Shown one piece after another: positions 12,230-23,091 of a stretch of DNA of 64,000 bases (within the stretch, counting starts at the first letter, position 1; every line of letters starts with the position of its first letter). Source of the stretch: Azolla caroliniana (taxonomy: Eukaryota > Polypodiophyta); contig JBHGNT010000003.1 in NCBI GenBank assembly GCA_043228905.1, positions 14,260,001 to 14,324,000 of the forward strand. Reading direction: 5' to 3'. Under the pieces are notes generated by a model. The model ran no database searches. It saw nothing but the letters and a program-made list of their open reading frames with translations, and was not told the DNA's origin. Position numbers and translations under genes: made by a program.

Positions 12230-12665
12230 TGTTAAGAATTAGGTAAGTAATTAAGGGTTAATTAGTACCTAATTATGTGATTAAGTTAAGTGCAGAAGAT
12301 TATGTGATATGTGTGTATATGTGTGTGAGAGGAAGAGAGGAGAGATACACTTATGAACAACACAAGATGGGGGATGAGTAACTATATTAAATTAGCTTTA
12401 TCATCATCAAATACAAAAATACCTACAATGAGGTATATATACATCTCATGTGCAAGGATGCACATGTGTGAGGATGATAGAGGTACAAAAGTGTAAGTCC
12501 TATATTAAATGTACTTAGGAGTGGAGGATCTAGAATATCCCACTTAAGTACAAGGTCCTATTTAAGGCGTTATAGTCAACACTTCTAACTAGATTCTATC
12601 TAGGTAACTACGAAGTTACATGGTTGACTAACTAACGAAACTAAGTTGAGCTTGATCTCTCAACA
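12230..12665 (-). repeat. Copia B 3' LTR
   Basis: 436 bp, plus-strand ends TGTTAAGAATTAGG and CTCTCAACA. Directly right of it is CGCCCCCTCAAGCTC, the reverse complement of the polypurine tract. A second, similar CCCCCTCAAGCCGG lies about 140 bp further in. Confidence 0.9.
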
Positions 12666-13354
12666 CGCCCCCTCAAGCTCAAGTGTGAGGCGTCCGACAT
12701 TCGGCGTTGTTTTCGGCATTGTCCGGCTTTCGATGTCGGCTTCTGTGTGGCTTCCGTCTGGCCTTCGGCTTTCTTCGCTGTGGCAATCTCGGGTCCTCCC
12801 CCTCAAGCCGGTGACGAAGGCTTGTAGTGTGTGGGCGAAGGCCGACTACTTCCACCCATCGTGGGCGATGAGCCGCTTTGGTGGAGCTCTTGGGCTCTTG
12901 TTCGGCCGCTACCTTCATCGCGAAGGCATAGTGATGGGCCATATGCTTGTTGTAGCCGAGCCGCGTGACGGGGTTCTTAGCTCTAGATGAGCGTCGAAGT
13001 TTTTCGCTCGCCGATGTGAGCGCCTTCTTTACTCTGGGTGTCCGCATGATGGGTACACCAAACTCACTATCTAGTGAGGGAGCCGATCCATCGGAATCAT
13101 TGTCGTCGGGGTGATCGACTTCGTATTCGGGCATCTTACCTTTGCCTTTGTCCAAGTTCGTACTTGGCCACGACGTGCTTGGGTCGCGTGGGGGCTCTTG
13201 TGGCCCACTAGGCTTTGTCGTAATCGAACTTTCTTCGAACATGTGTTCGAAGCGATCTCCATCTTCTACCTCTTGTTCGGTGGATTCCGGGTTGAGCGGA
13301 GTCGGAGTCGAAGTTATCTCCGGTGCATACCAAGATGCGGACTCATTGAAGACT
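12666..13354 (-). pseudogene. Copia B linker and RT stub
   Basis: Minus-strand coding continues from VFNESASWYAPE, directly collinear with SRDV at 24700 once gypsy E is removed, through an acidic, Pro/Ser-rich linker (SEFGVPIMRTPRVKK) to a stub matching the start of copia RT (HRPRWVEV). It then breaks into unrelated Arg-rich sequence before the 3' LTR. Compared with copia C, all catalytic RT and RNase H sequence (roughly 500 codons) is gone. Confidence 0.75.
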
Positions 13355-13358
13355 ACGT

Positions 13359-13976
13359 TGTCGTGAAGAAAACCGGCCATAGGCGGAATCGGAGAGAAAG
13401 CGCGTAAACCGACCCCTACACGGATGGACGCGTGACTGGATACTTTGTACACGAACCGGTGGATGTGACTACTAAGCCACACGCATTTATTAGAAGGGGA
13501 TTGTGCGTATCCCAGAGAGGGGACAAGGAATAAAGGGAAGAGGAGAAGAGAAAAGAAAAGATCGCGCGTTGGGGGAGGAAGGAGGGCTGCTGCAGAACGG
13601 AAGGAGGAGCTCTCTCTCTTCGTCTCGGATCGTCGCACGCTCTGCGGGTGTCGGGAGGTCGCTGCCTCTGCTTCGTGGACAGCCCGAGTGCTTCTAGCAG
13701 AGTCGCTCCCTTTTCCCCTTTGTTTCTTTGAGTCGTGTGACTGTCGTCGGAGTGCGTCAGTAGGGTCCCTGTGTCGGGTCCGTCGCTGCTTTGCCGGTTG
13801 TAACTGTCGGAGTTTGTAGTCTCTTGCCATTATAATTAAGTGTTACGTTCTATATCTCTCTTTCTCGCTTCTACGTGTCGGTGAATCTCTCTCTCTGTTT
13901 CTCTCTCTCTCGCTCCTCGGTCCAAGATCCCCGTGGTCCCGCCCCTTTCTACACGTACGCGCGTAACAACGCGACA
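13359..13976 (+). repeat. Gypsy E 5' LTR
   Basis: 618 bp, begins TGTCGTGAAG and ends CGCGACA. Differs from the right LTR at about 20 positions by eye, many at CpG sites. It contains a TCTCTCTC-rich stretch near its end. The antisense strand has an open frame with hydrophobic residues that I regard as chance. Confidence 0.9.
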
Positions 13977-13979
13977 TCT

Positions 13980-13999
13980 TTGGTGAACCCGACGTGAAC
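13980..13999 (+). other. Gypsy E primer-binding site
   Basis: TTGGTGAACCCGACGTGAAC lies three bases after the LTR. The same sequence is at the corresponding place in gypsy F, so it is conserved in the lineage. I did not assign the priming tRNA. Confidence 0.65.
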
Positions 14000-14020
14000 G
14001 GGCAGCAAAGGAGTCGAAAG

Positions 14021-15952
14021 ATGAGGGGATCGGAGCTAGCAGAGGCAATGGCGGTGGCCGTCGACCGGCTGGTGAGCACTTGTGAGGGAACGGGTACCCT
14101 CGACAGAGCCATTGAATCGATTGTCGGCTCTATAGGCCGTTTCGGAGGGAAAGACGCCACAAGTTATTTGGAGGCTTACCGGGCCGAAATGATCATGAGG
14201 GATATCCCGGTGGATAGGCGGCTGTCCGGATTCCCTCGGGTGGTGACGCTGGGCATCCATGCGGAGGTGCTCGAGGTGCTGGCCGGATGCCAGACTTGGG
14301 AGGAGTTCGAGCTGCAACTCCTTGAGAAGTACGGGTTTGACGACTCGCTCCGGCTGTCGAGGCGGGACTTCATGGCGTGGGTGGAAAGCCCCAGAAAAGG
14401 GAGGAACATGTCGGTGCTCCTCCAGGAGTTCGAAAAACGGTTCGCGTGGCTGTCGACGCTGGACCGGACGGTGCTCGAAACAAGTCGAGTACTGCTGTTT
14501 GTCAAGTCGGTGGATGTGCTCGATAGGGAAAAGGTGGGACCCCTATCCGAAACGGACGAAGGGTTCACGACGGACTAGGCCGTGGTAAAACGGGTCTGCA
14601 GCCGTTTCGACAAACGACGCGATTGGAGCGACGGAAGCACGTCGGGGTCGGGGCCGGTCCCGGGGAGGAGGCTCGAGGAGCTGGTTTCGGTGCCGGCTGG
14701 GAGGAAGGAAGAGACCCGAATCTGGCCGGAGTCGGGGTCGGCATCGAACGACGTGGTCAGAGGCCCATCCGGAGGAGCGGCTCTGGAGGAGCTAACACAG
14801 ATGGTGCGTGACCTGCAGATCGCACAGACCCGAAGAGACAGCGGTGAACAACCTCGCGACCGGAGGTCGCCGGCTGGGCAGCGGTGCATGTGGTGTGACG
14901 CGATCGGTCACATTCGGAAGGACTGCGCAGATTTTGTCGACGCGCTCAGGACCAACGTGGTGTACCTCTGGAACAGGCGGGTGCACGCGAGCGAGACCCA
15001 GAGAGCCCTGGAACTGAATACGGGGCGCGGAGGAATGAAGAGGTTGATGGAAGAGGCCGCGACACGGCACGTCGAAGCTGTTAACTACTCAGTGTCGGCG
15101 GGAATTCGGGTCGGGGGTGATGAGACCCGGAAGGCGAAGGACTCCGGATTTTGGTTGCTAGTGCTAGAAGGCCTCTCCGGAGTTCGGCTGAGGAAGGAAG
15201 AGGCAGACCGCGCGAAACAACGGGTCCAGGAGGTCACCGGTTGGGACGATTCGGTCGAAGAGAAAATGGGCTTCGTAGAAGCCGCTTGCCAGAACTACGA
15301 GGTTCTGGTGGAGGACAAACGGGCAGGAAAGGCCGGAGGGGTAGGCCCCCCGAGGTATGAGACCCGGTTCGGACCGAAACCGACAGGTGCCGGCAACCCA
15401 GGCGTGCCAAATGGGAAGAAGCAGGCGGGGTTTCGGTTGAGCACCGAAATCGAGAGAGCAACGGACCTACGGAAGGTCCTTGAAGAGCGAATCCTCGACA
15501 GTAAAGTGGAGCTGTCATTGCGGGAGGTGTTGGGGATCGCCAAGAGGGAGTTCGACGACTCTATCGTAGACTTGGTGAAGCGGAAGAGGCTCTCGACGGA
15601 GCCGGAACCGGAGAAGCCGGTGGAAGTGCGGACCACGCACCTGGAAGATGGAGCCTTGGAAGATGAGCTGGCGAGAAGCCACTACACGAAGCCGCATTGG
15701 GCCAGGGCGATTACGGAAACCCCTGTACGGATCGGCAACGTTCTAGAACCGGTGGTGGCATTGGTAGACCATGGATCCGAAATCAACCTGATGTCCATGG
15801 ATTTCTACAAGAAGGGTAAATGGCCGATCAACACCAAGCATGGCTGGAAGATACGGGCAGCGACGCGCGCCACGAAAGAACTACATGGGGCCTGTCTGAA
15901 CGTATGGGTGAAAATTGGCGATGTCGAGATTGACCAGCACTTCTTCGTGTAG
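14021..15952 (+). pseudogene. Gypsy E gag and protease
   Basis: ATG at 14021 (MRGSELAEAMAVAVDRL). A capsid-like helical region runs to an in-frame TAG at 14576-14578; the same frame continues past it to another TAG at 15950-15952. A CCHC zinc knuckle (C-X2-C-X4-H-X4-C, CMWCDAIGHIRKDC) is at 14885-14926. The aspartic protease active site is near 15767 and reads VDHGSE, where retroelement proteases have D-S/T-G-A/S, so His replaces the usual Ser/Thr. Apart from the two TAGs the frame is unbroken for ~640 codons. A single gag-pro frame with a TAG is not unusual, but the later stops show decay. Confidence 0.8.
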
Positions 15953-18900
15953 GAGACGTCCTCGCATCCGGTTATACTAGGAGAGCCATATATCACGACA
16001 GCACGGATGGAGACCAAGGTGCTGGACAACGGTTCAGCCTATGCAAGAGTCAAAAGCCAGGACGGGCGTCACTCGGTCCAGTTCCTAACGGTGCGACCAA
16101 ACCACGAGCGTAACCGCGAGGCCCTCAGCAGCGAAACCCAAGGGGATTTTTAGAGAGAGCTATCAAGGCGTGGGGCCGCGATAGTTCGGATTCCCGGGAA
16201 CAACCCCACCAATGTACAGTACGAAAGAAGACTTGTACCATGGGTAGGAAGTTTTGGTTCTCCGACAACAGAGGTTGTACTATGACCGGCGTCAACGGCC
16301 GGGAGAGGAAGCGAGCGGAGGAGCAGCTCAGGGGATGCGGAGTCCTCTTCCCCGACGAGGACATCAGCGGCGCCGTGGAGGCGGTCTCTTTTGACGACAC
16401 CTTGGGCGAACTACGAAAGGTGATCGGTGAAGACCTTAGGGAAGACTGGACCGTTCCGGTAGGGTCGATGGGAATGTATGAGGTCATCGCAGACTTCGGG
16501 GAAAGGATCGGGTCAGATCGGACGGCCCGCGTGGATACGAAATACAAGACTGTGGACTAGAAGGTGAGGCCAATCGCGGCACCCTTGCCGGAGGGCAGCG
16601 AGGAGCGGATAAAAGGGGTCCCGTCGGACCCAAGTTTACGAAATCCGGCTGGCATAGGGCACCGGTTCACTGACATAACACTACGGGAGCTCAAGGTCGG
16701 TGGGGGCGGCTTCCTACTGCCGGCGAAGGAGGACCGGTTTCGGAGAATGCTCGGGAGGCACGGGAACACTTTCGCATTCTCACCGGAGGAGATCGGGTGC
16801 GTAGACCCGACAGTTGTCGAACCGATGGTGATCTTCACGGTACCGCATGTACCGTGGAATCTCAAGCTGATTCCGGTGCCAAGAGCTCACATCCCGAAGT
16901 TGATGGAGCTCCTAAAGCAAAAGGTGGAGATGGGCATCCTCGAACCGTCGAGTGCCCCGTATTCGAATCAGTGGTTTACGGTGCCGAAGTAGAACGGCAC
17001 GATACACTTCATCCAGGACCTACAACCGGTCAACAAGGTGACCATCCGTAATGCAGGGATCGGACCGACCATAGACGAGTTCGCGGAGGCCTTGGCTGGA
17101 AGGTCGATCTATTCTGTCGGTGATCTGTACTCAGGGTACGATCAGTTCCAACTAGCCGTGGAATCTCAAGCCGATTCCGGTGCCAAGAGCTCACATCCCG
17201 AAGTTGAGTGCCCCGTATTCGAATCGGTGGTTTACGGTGCCGAAGAAGAACGGCACGATGCACTTCATCCAGGACCTACAACCGGTCAACAAGGTGACCA
17301 TCCGTAATGCAGGGATCGGACCGACCATAGACGAGTTCGTGGAGGCCTTCGCTGGAAGGTCGATCTATTCTGTTGGTGATCTGTACTCAGGGTACGATCA
17401 GTTCCAACTAGCCGTGGAGAGCAGAGACATTACGACGATGCGGACTCCTCTCGGCCTAGTGCGGATGTGTACCCTGCCACAAGGAGGGACGAACTCAGTG
17501 GCTCACATGGTGAACGCGATGAACAAGGTGCTCAGGGATTGTATCCCGGACATCACCATGTCGTTCTTAGACGACATCCTGATCAAGGGATGCCCAGTGG
17601 AGAAAAGGGACGAGGGAATCGGGCCGGATGGATGTCAGAATTTCGTGGCGTCCCACATCGATGATTGCGAGAAGGTGCTGCAGAGACTGGAGCGCATGAG
17701 GCTCACCTTCTCCGGGGAAAAGTCGGCCTTCGGACAGTCGGAGATCTTGGTGGTCGGGCACCTATGTGGGCCTTACGGTAGGAAACCGTCTCCGGCAAAG
17801 GTAGAGGCCATCTTCGCGATGAGGAATGTTTGCGGGTCGGTCACGGAGGTCCGCAGATTCTTGGGGGCATGCGCGTTCTACCACATCTGGATCCCGCACT
17901 ACGCACATGTCGCGGAACCCCTCTACGAACTATTGAAAAAGGGGCGTAGCTTTTAGTGGAGGACGGAGCACACGGAGTCGGTTCGGAGACTAAAGGAGGT
18001 GCTTGCAGCATCGCCGGCTCTCCGTAAAGCGGTTTACGGCAAGGATGTTCCCATCTGCGTAACGGTGGACACCAGCCCGACCGGGATCGGGTGGGTAATC
18101 AGTCAGGAGGACAAGTGCGGCGTACGATTCCCGATCCGGTTCGGGGCGAAGGTATTGAGTGAGCGGCAGCGAGGGTACGCCCAAGTTAAGCGCGAACTTT
18201 GGGGTGTCGTTTCGGCAGTCAAGGCTGACAAGGATTATCTGATCGGGACGAAGGTGATTATCGAGACGGACTGCCTACCGATACTCAGCATGGTTTCCGG
18301 ATGCGCGACGCCGGACCTAGCCATGCTCCGGTGGATAGCGTACATTAAGTCCCTGAACCTGGAGATACGGCACATCTCTGGAAAGGACAACGCCATGGCC
18401 GACATGCTTTCGAGGGCAAGCTTCAACGACGAAGACGGCATGGTTTCGGAAGACGAAGAAGTCGGTGAGGACTTCTTCGGGTCGGCTAATGTAACGATGA
18501 GAAAAGGGAACACTCCGGCGCTTAACGAATTTGTCGAGAGCAGGTACGACGGGGAGTGGCTCCAAATCGGGAGGTTCCTATGGACGATGACGCCGGACGC
18601 AACATGGGCGAGAGAGGAGGCGAGCCGGATACGGAGGAAGGCGTACCGATTCTTCCTGCGGGACGGGTGCATATGGAGGCACCCAAAGAAGAGAAGCAGC
18701 ATTCTACTCCGAGTAGTGGCAAGGAAAGAAGAACAGGGGAAGGTACTGGCGGCATTTCACGAGAGCCCCTGGGCCGGACACCGTGGAACGTGGGCCACTT
18801 TCGAGAAGCTGTAGGAGAAGTACTGGTGGCCAAGGCTATACCAGGACGTGCATCGGTTCGTAACGACTTGCGAAAGCTGTCAGATGCACTCCGTAGTCCA

Positions 18901-19719
18901 ACACCGGGACGAGCTACACTCGACCTACCCGCCTACGGTCCATTTCAAGTGGATGGTGGACTTGGTGACGATGCCGATGGGGGTAGGACAGATGCGATAC
19001 CTAGTGCTTGCACGGGAAGACTTAACAAACCAGGTGGAAGGTCGGTTCCTGATCGAAGAAGTAGTGTGTCGGTATGGGTGCGTCAGGAGGATCGTGGCGG
19101 ACCGGGGAGAGCTGGATGCGCGGGAGGCCGAGGAGCTATTCGACCGGCTAGGCGTCAAACTCTCCCTCACCACGGCATACAATCCAGAGGCGAACGGAAA
19201 GGTGGAACGTGGGCACAGACCGATTGTAAAGGCGTTGGTGTGTGCATGCGGTGGGCAGGTCAGGAATTGGCCGCGACTCCTTCCTTACGCACTATGGGCG
19301 GACCGGACTACGCACAGTTCGGTGACAGGGTTTATGCCGGCGAAACTAATCTAAGGACAAAAGCCGATCATGACGATGGAACAAACGGTTTCTTCGTGGG
19401 CGGTGGTAGATTGGAAGGACGAAATGAGCCGGGAGGAGTTGCTGGCGGCGCGGATACGGCAACTTGAGCGGAGGCCGGAGGACGTGATACAGGCGAAGGA
19501 AAAGCTGCGAGCGGTGAGGGAGCGGAACAAGACCCGGTTCAACCGGACGCACCAGTTGCGACCAAAGAAGATCGAGGAAGGCGACTGGGTCTTGGTATAC
19601 GACAGCAGCCTCGACAATCAGCACAAGGCGGTGCGAAATTTTGCCAGGAGATGGTTCGGGCCCTACATGGTGACGAGCGCGAACGGCAACGGCACGTACC
19701 ACCTCATGGAACTCGACGG
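15953..19719 (+). pseudogene. Gypsy E pol: RT, RNase H, integrase (broken)
   Basis: Continues to the insertion point of F. RT runs ~16560-17960 with the polymerase motif FLDD at 17564-17575 and DLYSGYDQ upstream (present twice owing to an internal duplication). RNase H ~18050-18420 has VDTSPTGIG, ETDCLPI and HISGKDN. The integrase zinc finger (H..H..CESC) lies near 18760-18890; the core has WMVD, ADRGELD and ANGKVERGH. In-frame stops: TAG at 16151, 16558, 16990, 17954 and 18812, TAA at 19352; there is also a frameshift near 16230-16290. The last codons continue after gypsy F. Confidence 0.85.
16852..17418 (+). repeat. Tandem duplication inside gypsy E RT
   Basis: The 304 bp starting at 16852 are repeated from 17156. 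The second copy lacks 48 bp (16 codons, MELLKQKVEMGILEPS) and ends at 17411. The heptamer CCGTGGA sits at all three boundaries (16852, 17156, 17412), which suggests slippage or end joining at microhomology. It repeats the RT fingers/palm part including DLYSGYDQ. Confidence 0.85.
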
Positions 19720-20539
19720 TGTCGTGCCTTTCGGCTCCGGATCGTTGCGTGAGTCGGGTGGGAACCACAGAGGTCTTGGACTAGGAGAAAGAAGTTCGTG
19801 AGATAGAGATTAATTATGAGTAAATAGCAAAGAGAAAGATAAGAAACTCGTGAATCACACGAGTATACTATATTAATTGGTACTTAGGGTGTTAAGAGAG
19901 AAGTAGATGTATAAATCGTGAATCCCACGAATAATTTTTGTATTGATTAATACTTAATCCAAATAATCAACAACCCTTTATATATTTCTCTCCTCCTTAT
20001 ATAAGGAAGGAAGAGCTAAGCATGGCTTCATGCTTTTTTTTTACAAAAAGTGTTCATGTCCACTAAATGTGCATGTGATGCTTTTTTATTTCCTAAGCAT
20101 AGGGCTCATGCACACTAGATGTGCATGAGTTATTTTTAGTGTCTCGTGTTTTTTTTTTTTTTTTTTTTTTTTTCATATATTAAAAAAATACACGATTTAC
20201 CTTTTAATAAAGGTATGCATAAATAAAGGTCTTATACGTATTAAATCTATATTTAAAACACTTAAGATAAGTTAATGTAATGGTAAGGTTGGGGTTTGTC
20301 AACGTGGAGGTGCAGAGTTTGAATCACGCCCTGCGCAGTAGTGAGTATTTCCGTTTTTTTTACATTTATGTCTCTTTATCCGGCTCTTCCTTGCCGGTAT
20401 GCCGTTTTCTTCCTTGCCGGTATGCCGTTTTCCTCCTTGCCGGTATGCCGTTTTCTTCCGGTTCTCACCGAGCACTCCATTTTCTATCCGGAGGGACAAA
20501 AATATAATTTCCACATAGTGTGCAACCTACACTACGACA
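19720..20539 (-). repeat. Gypsy F 3' LTR
   Basis: 820 bp. Contains a long poly(T) tract (~20149-20173), a tRNA-related module with a box-B-like GTTTGAATC (20272-20340), and three 23-bp units starting TTGCCGGTATGCCG at 20391, 20414 and 20437. Confidence 0.9.
20272..20340 (+). repeat. SINE/tRNA-like module in gypsy F LTR
   Basis: TAATGTAATGGTAAGG-like box A region, then GTTTGAATC (one mismatch to the pol III box B consensus GTTCRANNC), about 35 bp apart. It is antisense to F and present in both LTRs (also 23596-23664). The same layout occurs at 62935-63010 on the minus strand. No full tRNA cloverleaf. Confidence 0.45.
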
Positions 20540-23091
20540 CTCGCCCCCTCCAAACCCGCACATCCTCCGGTATGTGCCGAAGTTCTTGATTCTTCGTATC
20601 CGTCTTCATTCGAAGCTTCCTCCGATTCTCCCCTTATGTCGACTATGAGTTGTAATCCACTTTCTTCGCTTCCCGCATCATTGTGGTCTTCGTCCGATTG
20701 CTCCTCATTGTCGGCCTCGACTTGGATCACATAAGGTTTGTCGTCGGTCCGCTTCTTGAAAATCTTCACCCGCTTCCCGGCTATAGGCACTCGTAGTATT
20801 GTTCCATCCAACTCGGACAGTCGGTACGTCCCGTTGTCGAAGACCTTCCGAACCTCGTACGGCCCGAACCACCTTTTCGCGAATTTCCGCATCGTTGTAT
20901 GTTGATGGTCCAAGCTACTATCATAGACGATCACCCAATCTCCTTCTTCAATCCTCCTCGGTCGTAGTCGGTGCTTTGTGTCGAACCGGCTTTTGTTCCG
21001 GAACCGTGCTTCTTGTTGTCGGCGTGACGCTTCCGCTACATCTTTCGGTCTTCCCTCCAGTTGTCGTATCCAGACCGCTAGTAGTTCTTCCCGGCTCATC
21101 TCTTCCTTCCACGGTAGTATTGTCCATGTCGCGATTGCGGTTTCCGTTGGCATTACCGGTGCTTGTCCGGTCATGAGTTCTGCCGGCATGTAACCGGTCA
21201 CGGAGCTATGCGTCGTCCGATCCGCCCATAGTGCATACGGAAGCATTTGTGGCCAATCCTTCACCCTTCCGTCGCATGCCTTCGCAAGTGCTTTCACGAT
21301 CGGACTATGTCCTCGTTCGATCTTCCCGTTGGCCTCCGGATTGTAGGCCGTTGTCAACGTTAACCGAACTCCATGTTTGGCGAAGAATCCCCTAGCTTTG
21401 TCCGAGTCGAGTTCTCCCCGGTCCGCAATCACTTGTCCTACGCAGCCGTACCTACAAAACACTTCTTCCAAAAGAAATTGGCACACCGCGGCACACGTTT
21501 TCCTCCGAAGCGCTCGACCTTCAACTTGGTTTGTGAGATCTTCTCGAGCTAACACCAAGTATTTCTTTTGTCCAATCCCGGTCGGCATAGCTACAATGTC
21601 GACCATCCACTTGAAGTTGATTGTCGGTGAGAATGTCGGATGCAGCTCATCTCGGTGTCGGACCCCGGAGTAGACTTGACATTTCTCGCAGCTTTCTGTG
21701 AACTCCGCGACATCTTTATACATGTTCTTCCACCAATATCTTTGCTTGATTTTCACAAAAGTTGCCCATGTTCCTCGATGTCCAGCCCAATCGGATTCGT
21801 GGAACTCGGACATTATCCGGTTTCGTTGCTCTTTCGTCCCGACTACTCGAAGTGGTATCCCATCCGGTCTTTTCGGCGTCCTCCATATTAAACCGTTTTC
21901 CAAGAAGAACTTTTGGACTTGCCTCTTCTTCCTTCGGATCTCGGCTCTCCTTTCTTTATCATTGGTTGAATCCTCGACCTCTTGTAGCATCTTCCCGATC
22001 ATCAAGGTTTGCCCCTCGTATTCTTCTTCCCGGAATTCTCGGATCACGTTCACTCGGCATATGTGTTCTGACGTGAAGTAGTCTTCGGAAACTTCTTCAT
22101 TATCTGATTCGGTTATGTCGTCTTCAAACCGCGCCCTCGATAACATGTCCGCTACCGCGTTGTCCTTCCCCGAGATGTGTCGAACCTCCGGATTAAGTGA
22201 CTTGACATATGCAATCCACCTTAGCATAGCCACATCCGGTATCGTACAACACCGCATCATCCCGAGTATCGGAAGACAATCCGTCTCGATCACCACTTCA
22301 GCTCCGATCAAATAATCCCGATCCGATTTTATCGCCGACACGACTCCCCACAATTCTCTTTTGACTTGTGCATATCCGCGTTGCCTTTCGTTGAGGACCT
22401 TTGCTCCAAATCGGATCGGATACCGCGAACCATCCGAGTCGGCTTGATTGATGACCCACCCGATACCGGTTGGACTTGTATCAACCGTTACTATGATTGG
22501 CCGCTCGTAGCTTGGCTTCTTAAGTGATTCCGCCCTCCATAGTGTCTTCTTGAGCTTCCTCATGGCTTTAGTGTGTTCCGGTTTCCACTCGAATTTCTTA
22601 CCTTTCCGCAACAAGTGATAGAGCGGGTCCGCTATATGTGCATAGTGCGGAATCCATATGTGATAGAATGCACACGCACCCAGAAACCTTTGGACTTCCG
22701 ATGTTGACTCACATACTTCCTTCATAGCTTGAATCACATCGATCTTTGTTGGTGACTGTCTTCGGCCGTAGGGTCCACATAGATGTCCGACCACCAATAT
22801 TTCTTCTTGCTCGAATGCTGATTTCTCCCCGGAAAGTGTTAGGTGCACATCTTCTAGCTTTCGCAACACTTTCTCGCAATCATGAATATGGTCGACCATG
22901 AGCTTTCGGCATCCCCGATCATCCATAGTCTCATCTTTTTCTTCCACCGCGCATCCTTTCATCGGAATGTCATCTAGAAACGGCATCGTTATCTCCGGGA
23001 TGCAATCTCGAAGCACCTTGTTCACGTCGGGTTCACCAACTGTGTCGTGCCTTTCGGCTCCGGATCGTTGCGTGAGTCGGGTGGGAACCAC
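20527..23091 (-). CDS. Gypsy F fused polyprotein (RT C-half, RNase H, integrase), 854 aa
   Basis: One uninterrupted frame. The first ~16 residues come from the 5' LTR, the next ~7 are the translated primer-binding site (GEPDVN), then RT starts abruptly at NKVLRDCIPEITM. FLDD is at residues 38-41; the RT motif A region seen in E (DLYSGYDQ) is absent, so polymerase activity is not expected. RNase H: VDTSPTGIG (D~204), ETDCLPI, SGKDNAVADMLSR. Integrase: zinc-binding H..H..CEKC, then core WMVDIVAMP, ADRGELD, NGKIERGH (D, D, E). An SH3-like C-terminal region (GDWVIVYDSSLD) is followed by an acidic tail ending a few codons inside the 3' LTR. Whether this frame is translated is unknown. The absence of stops, unlike E, fits recent origin. 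Confidence 0.85.
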   Translation of the reverse strand: MVPTRLTQRSGAERHDTVGEPDVNKVLRDCIPEITMPFLDDIPMKGCAVEEKDETMDDRGCRKLMVDHIHDCEKVLRKLEDVHLTLSGEKSAFEQEEILVVGHLCGPYGRRQSPTKIDVIQAMKEVCESTSEVQRFLGACAFYHIWIPHYAHIADPLYHLLRKGKKFEWKPEHTKAMRKLKKTLWRAESLKKPSYERPIIVTVDTSPTGIGWVINQADSDGSRYPIRFGAKVLNERQRGYAQVKRELWGVVSAIKSDRDYLIGAEVVIETDCLPILGMMRCCTIPDVAMLRWIAYVKSLNPEVRHISGKDNAVADMLSRARFEDDITESDNEEVSEDYFTSEHICRVNVIREFREEEYEGQTLMIGKMLQEVEDSTNDKERRAEIRRKKRQVQKFFLENGLIWRTPKRPDGIPLRVVGTKEQRNRIMSEFHESDWAGHRGTWATFVKIKQRYWWKNMYKDVAEFTESCEKCQVYSGVRHRDELHPTFSPTINFKWMVDIVAMPTGIGQKKYLVLAREDLTNQVEGRALRRKTCAAVCQFLLEEVFCRYGCVGQVIADRGELDSDKARGFFAKHGVRLTLTTAYNPEANGKIERGHSPIVKALAKACDGRVKDWPQMLPYALWADRTTHSSVTGYMPAELMTGQAPVMPTETAIATWTILPWKEEMSREELLAVWIRQLEGRPKDVAEASRRQQEARFRNKSRFDTKHRLRPRRIEEGDWVIVYDSSLDHQHTTMRKFAKRWFGPYEVRKVFDNGTYRLSELDGTILRVPIAGKRVKIFKKRTDDKPYVIQVEADNEEQSDEDHNDAGSEESGLQLIVDIRGESEEASNEDGYEESRTSAHTGGCAGLEGASVVV

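Noticed and set aside
12679-13830. 383-codon minus-strand ORF with a hydrophobic segment that looks like a membrane protein
   Set aside because: It is a chance fusion of copia B linker and stub with the antisense strand of the gypsy E LTR; the same antisense frame recurs in the right LTR at 24026-24547.
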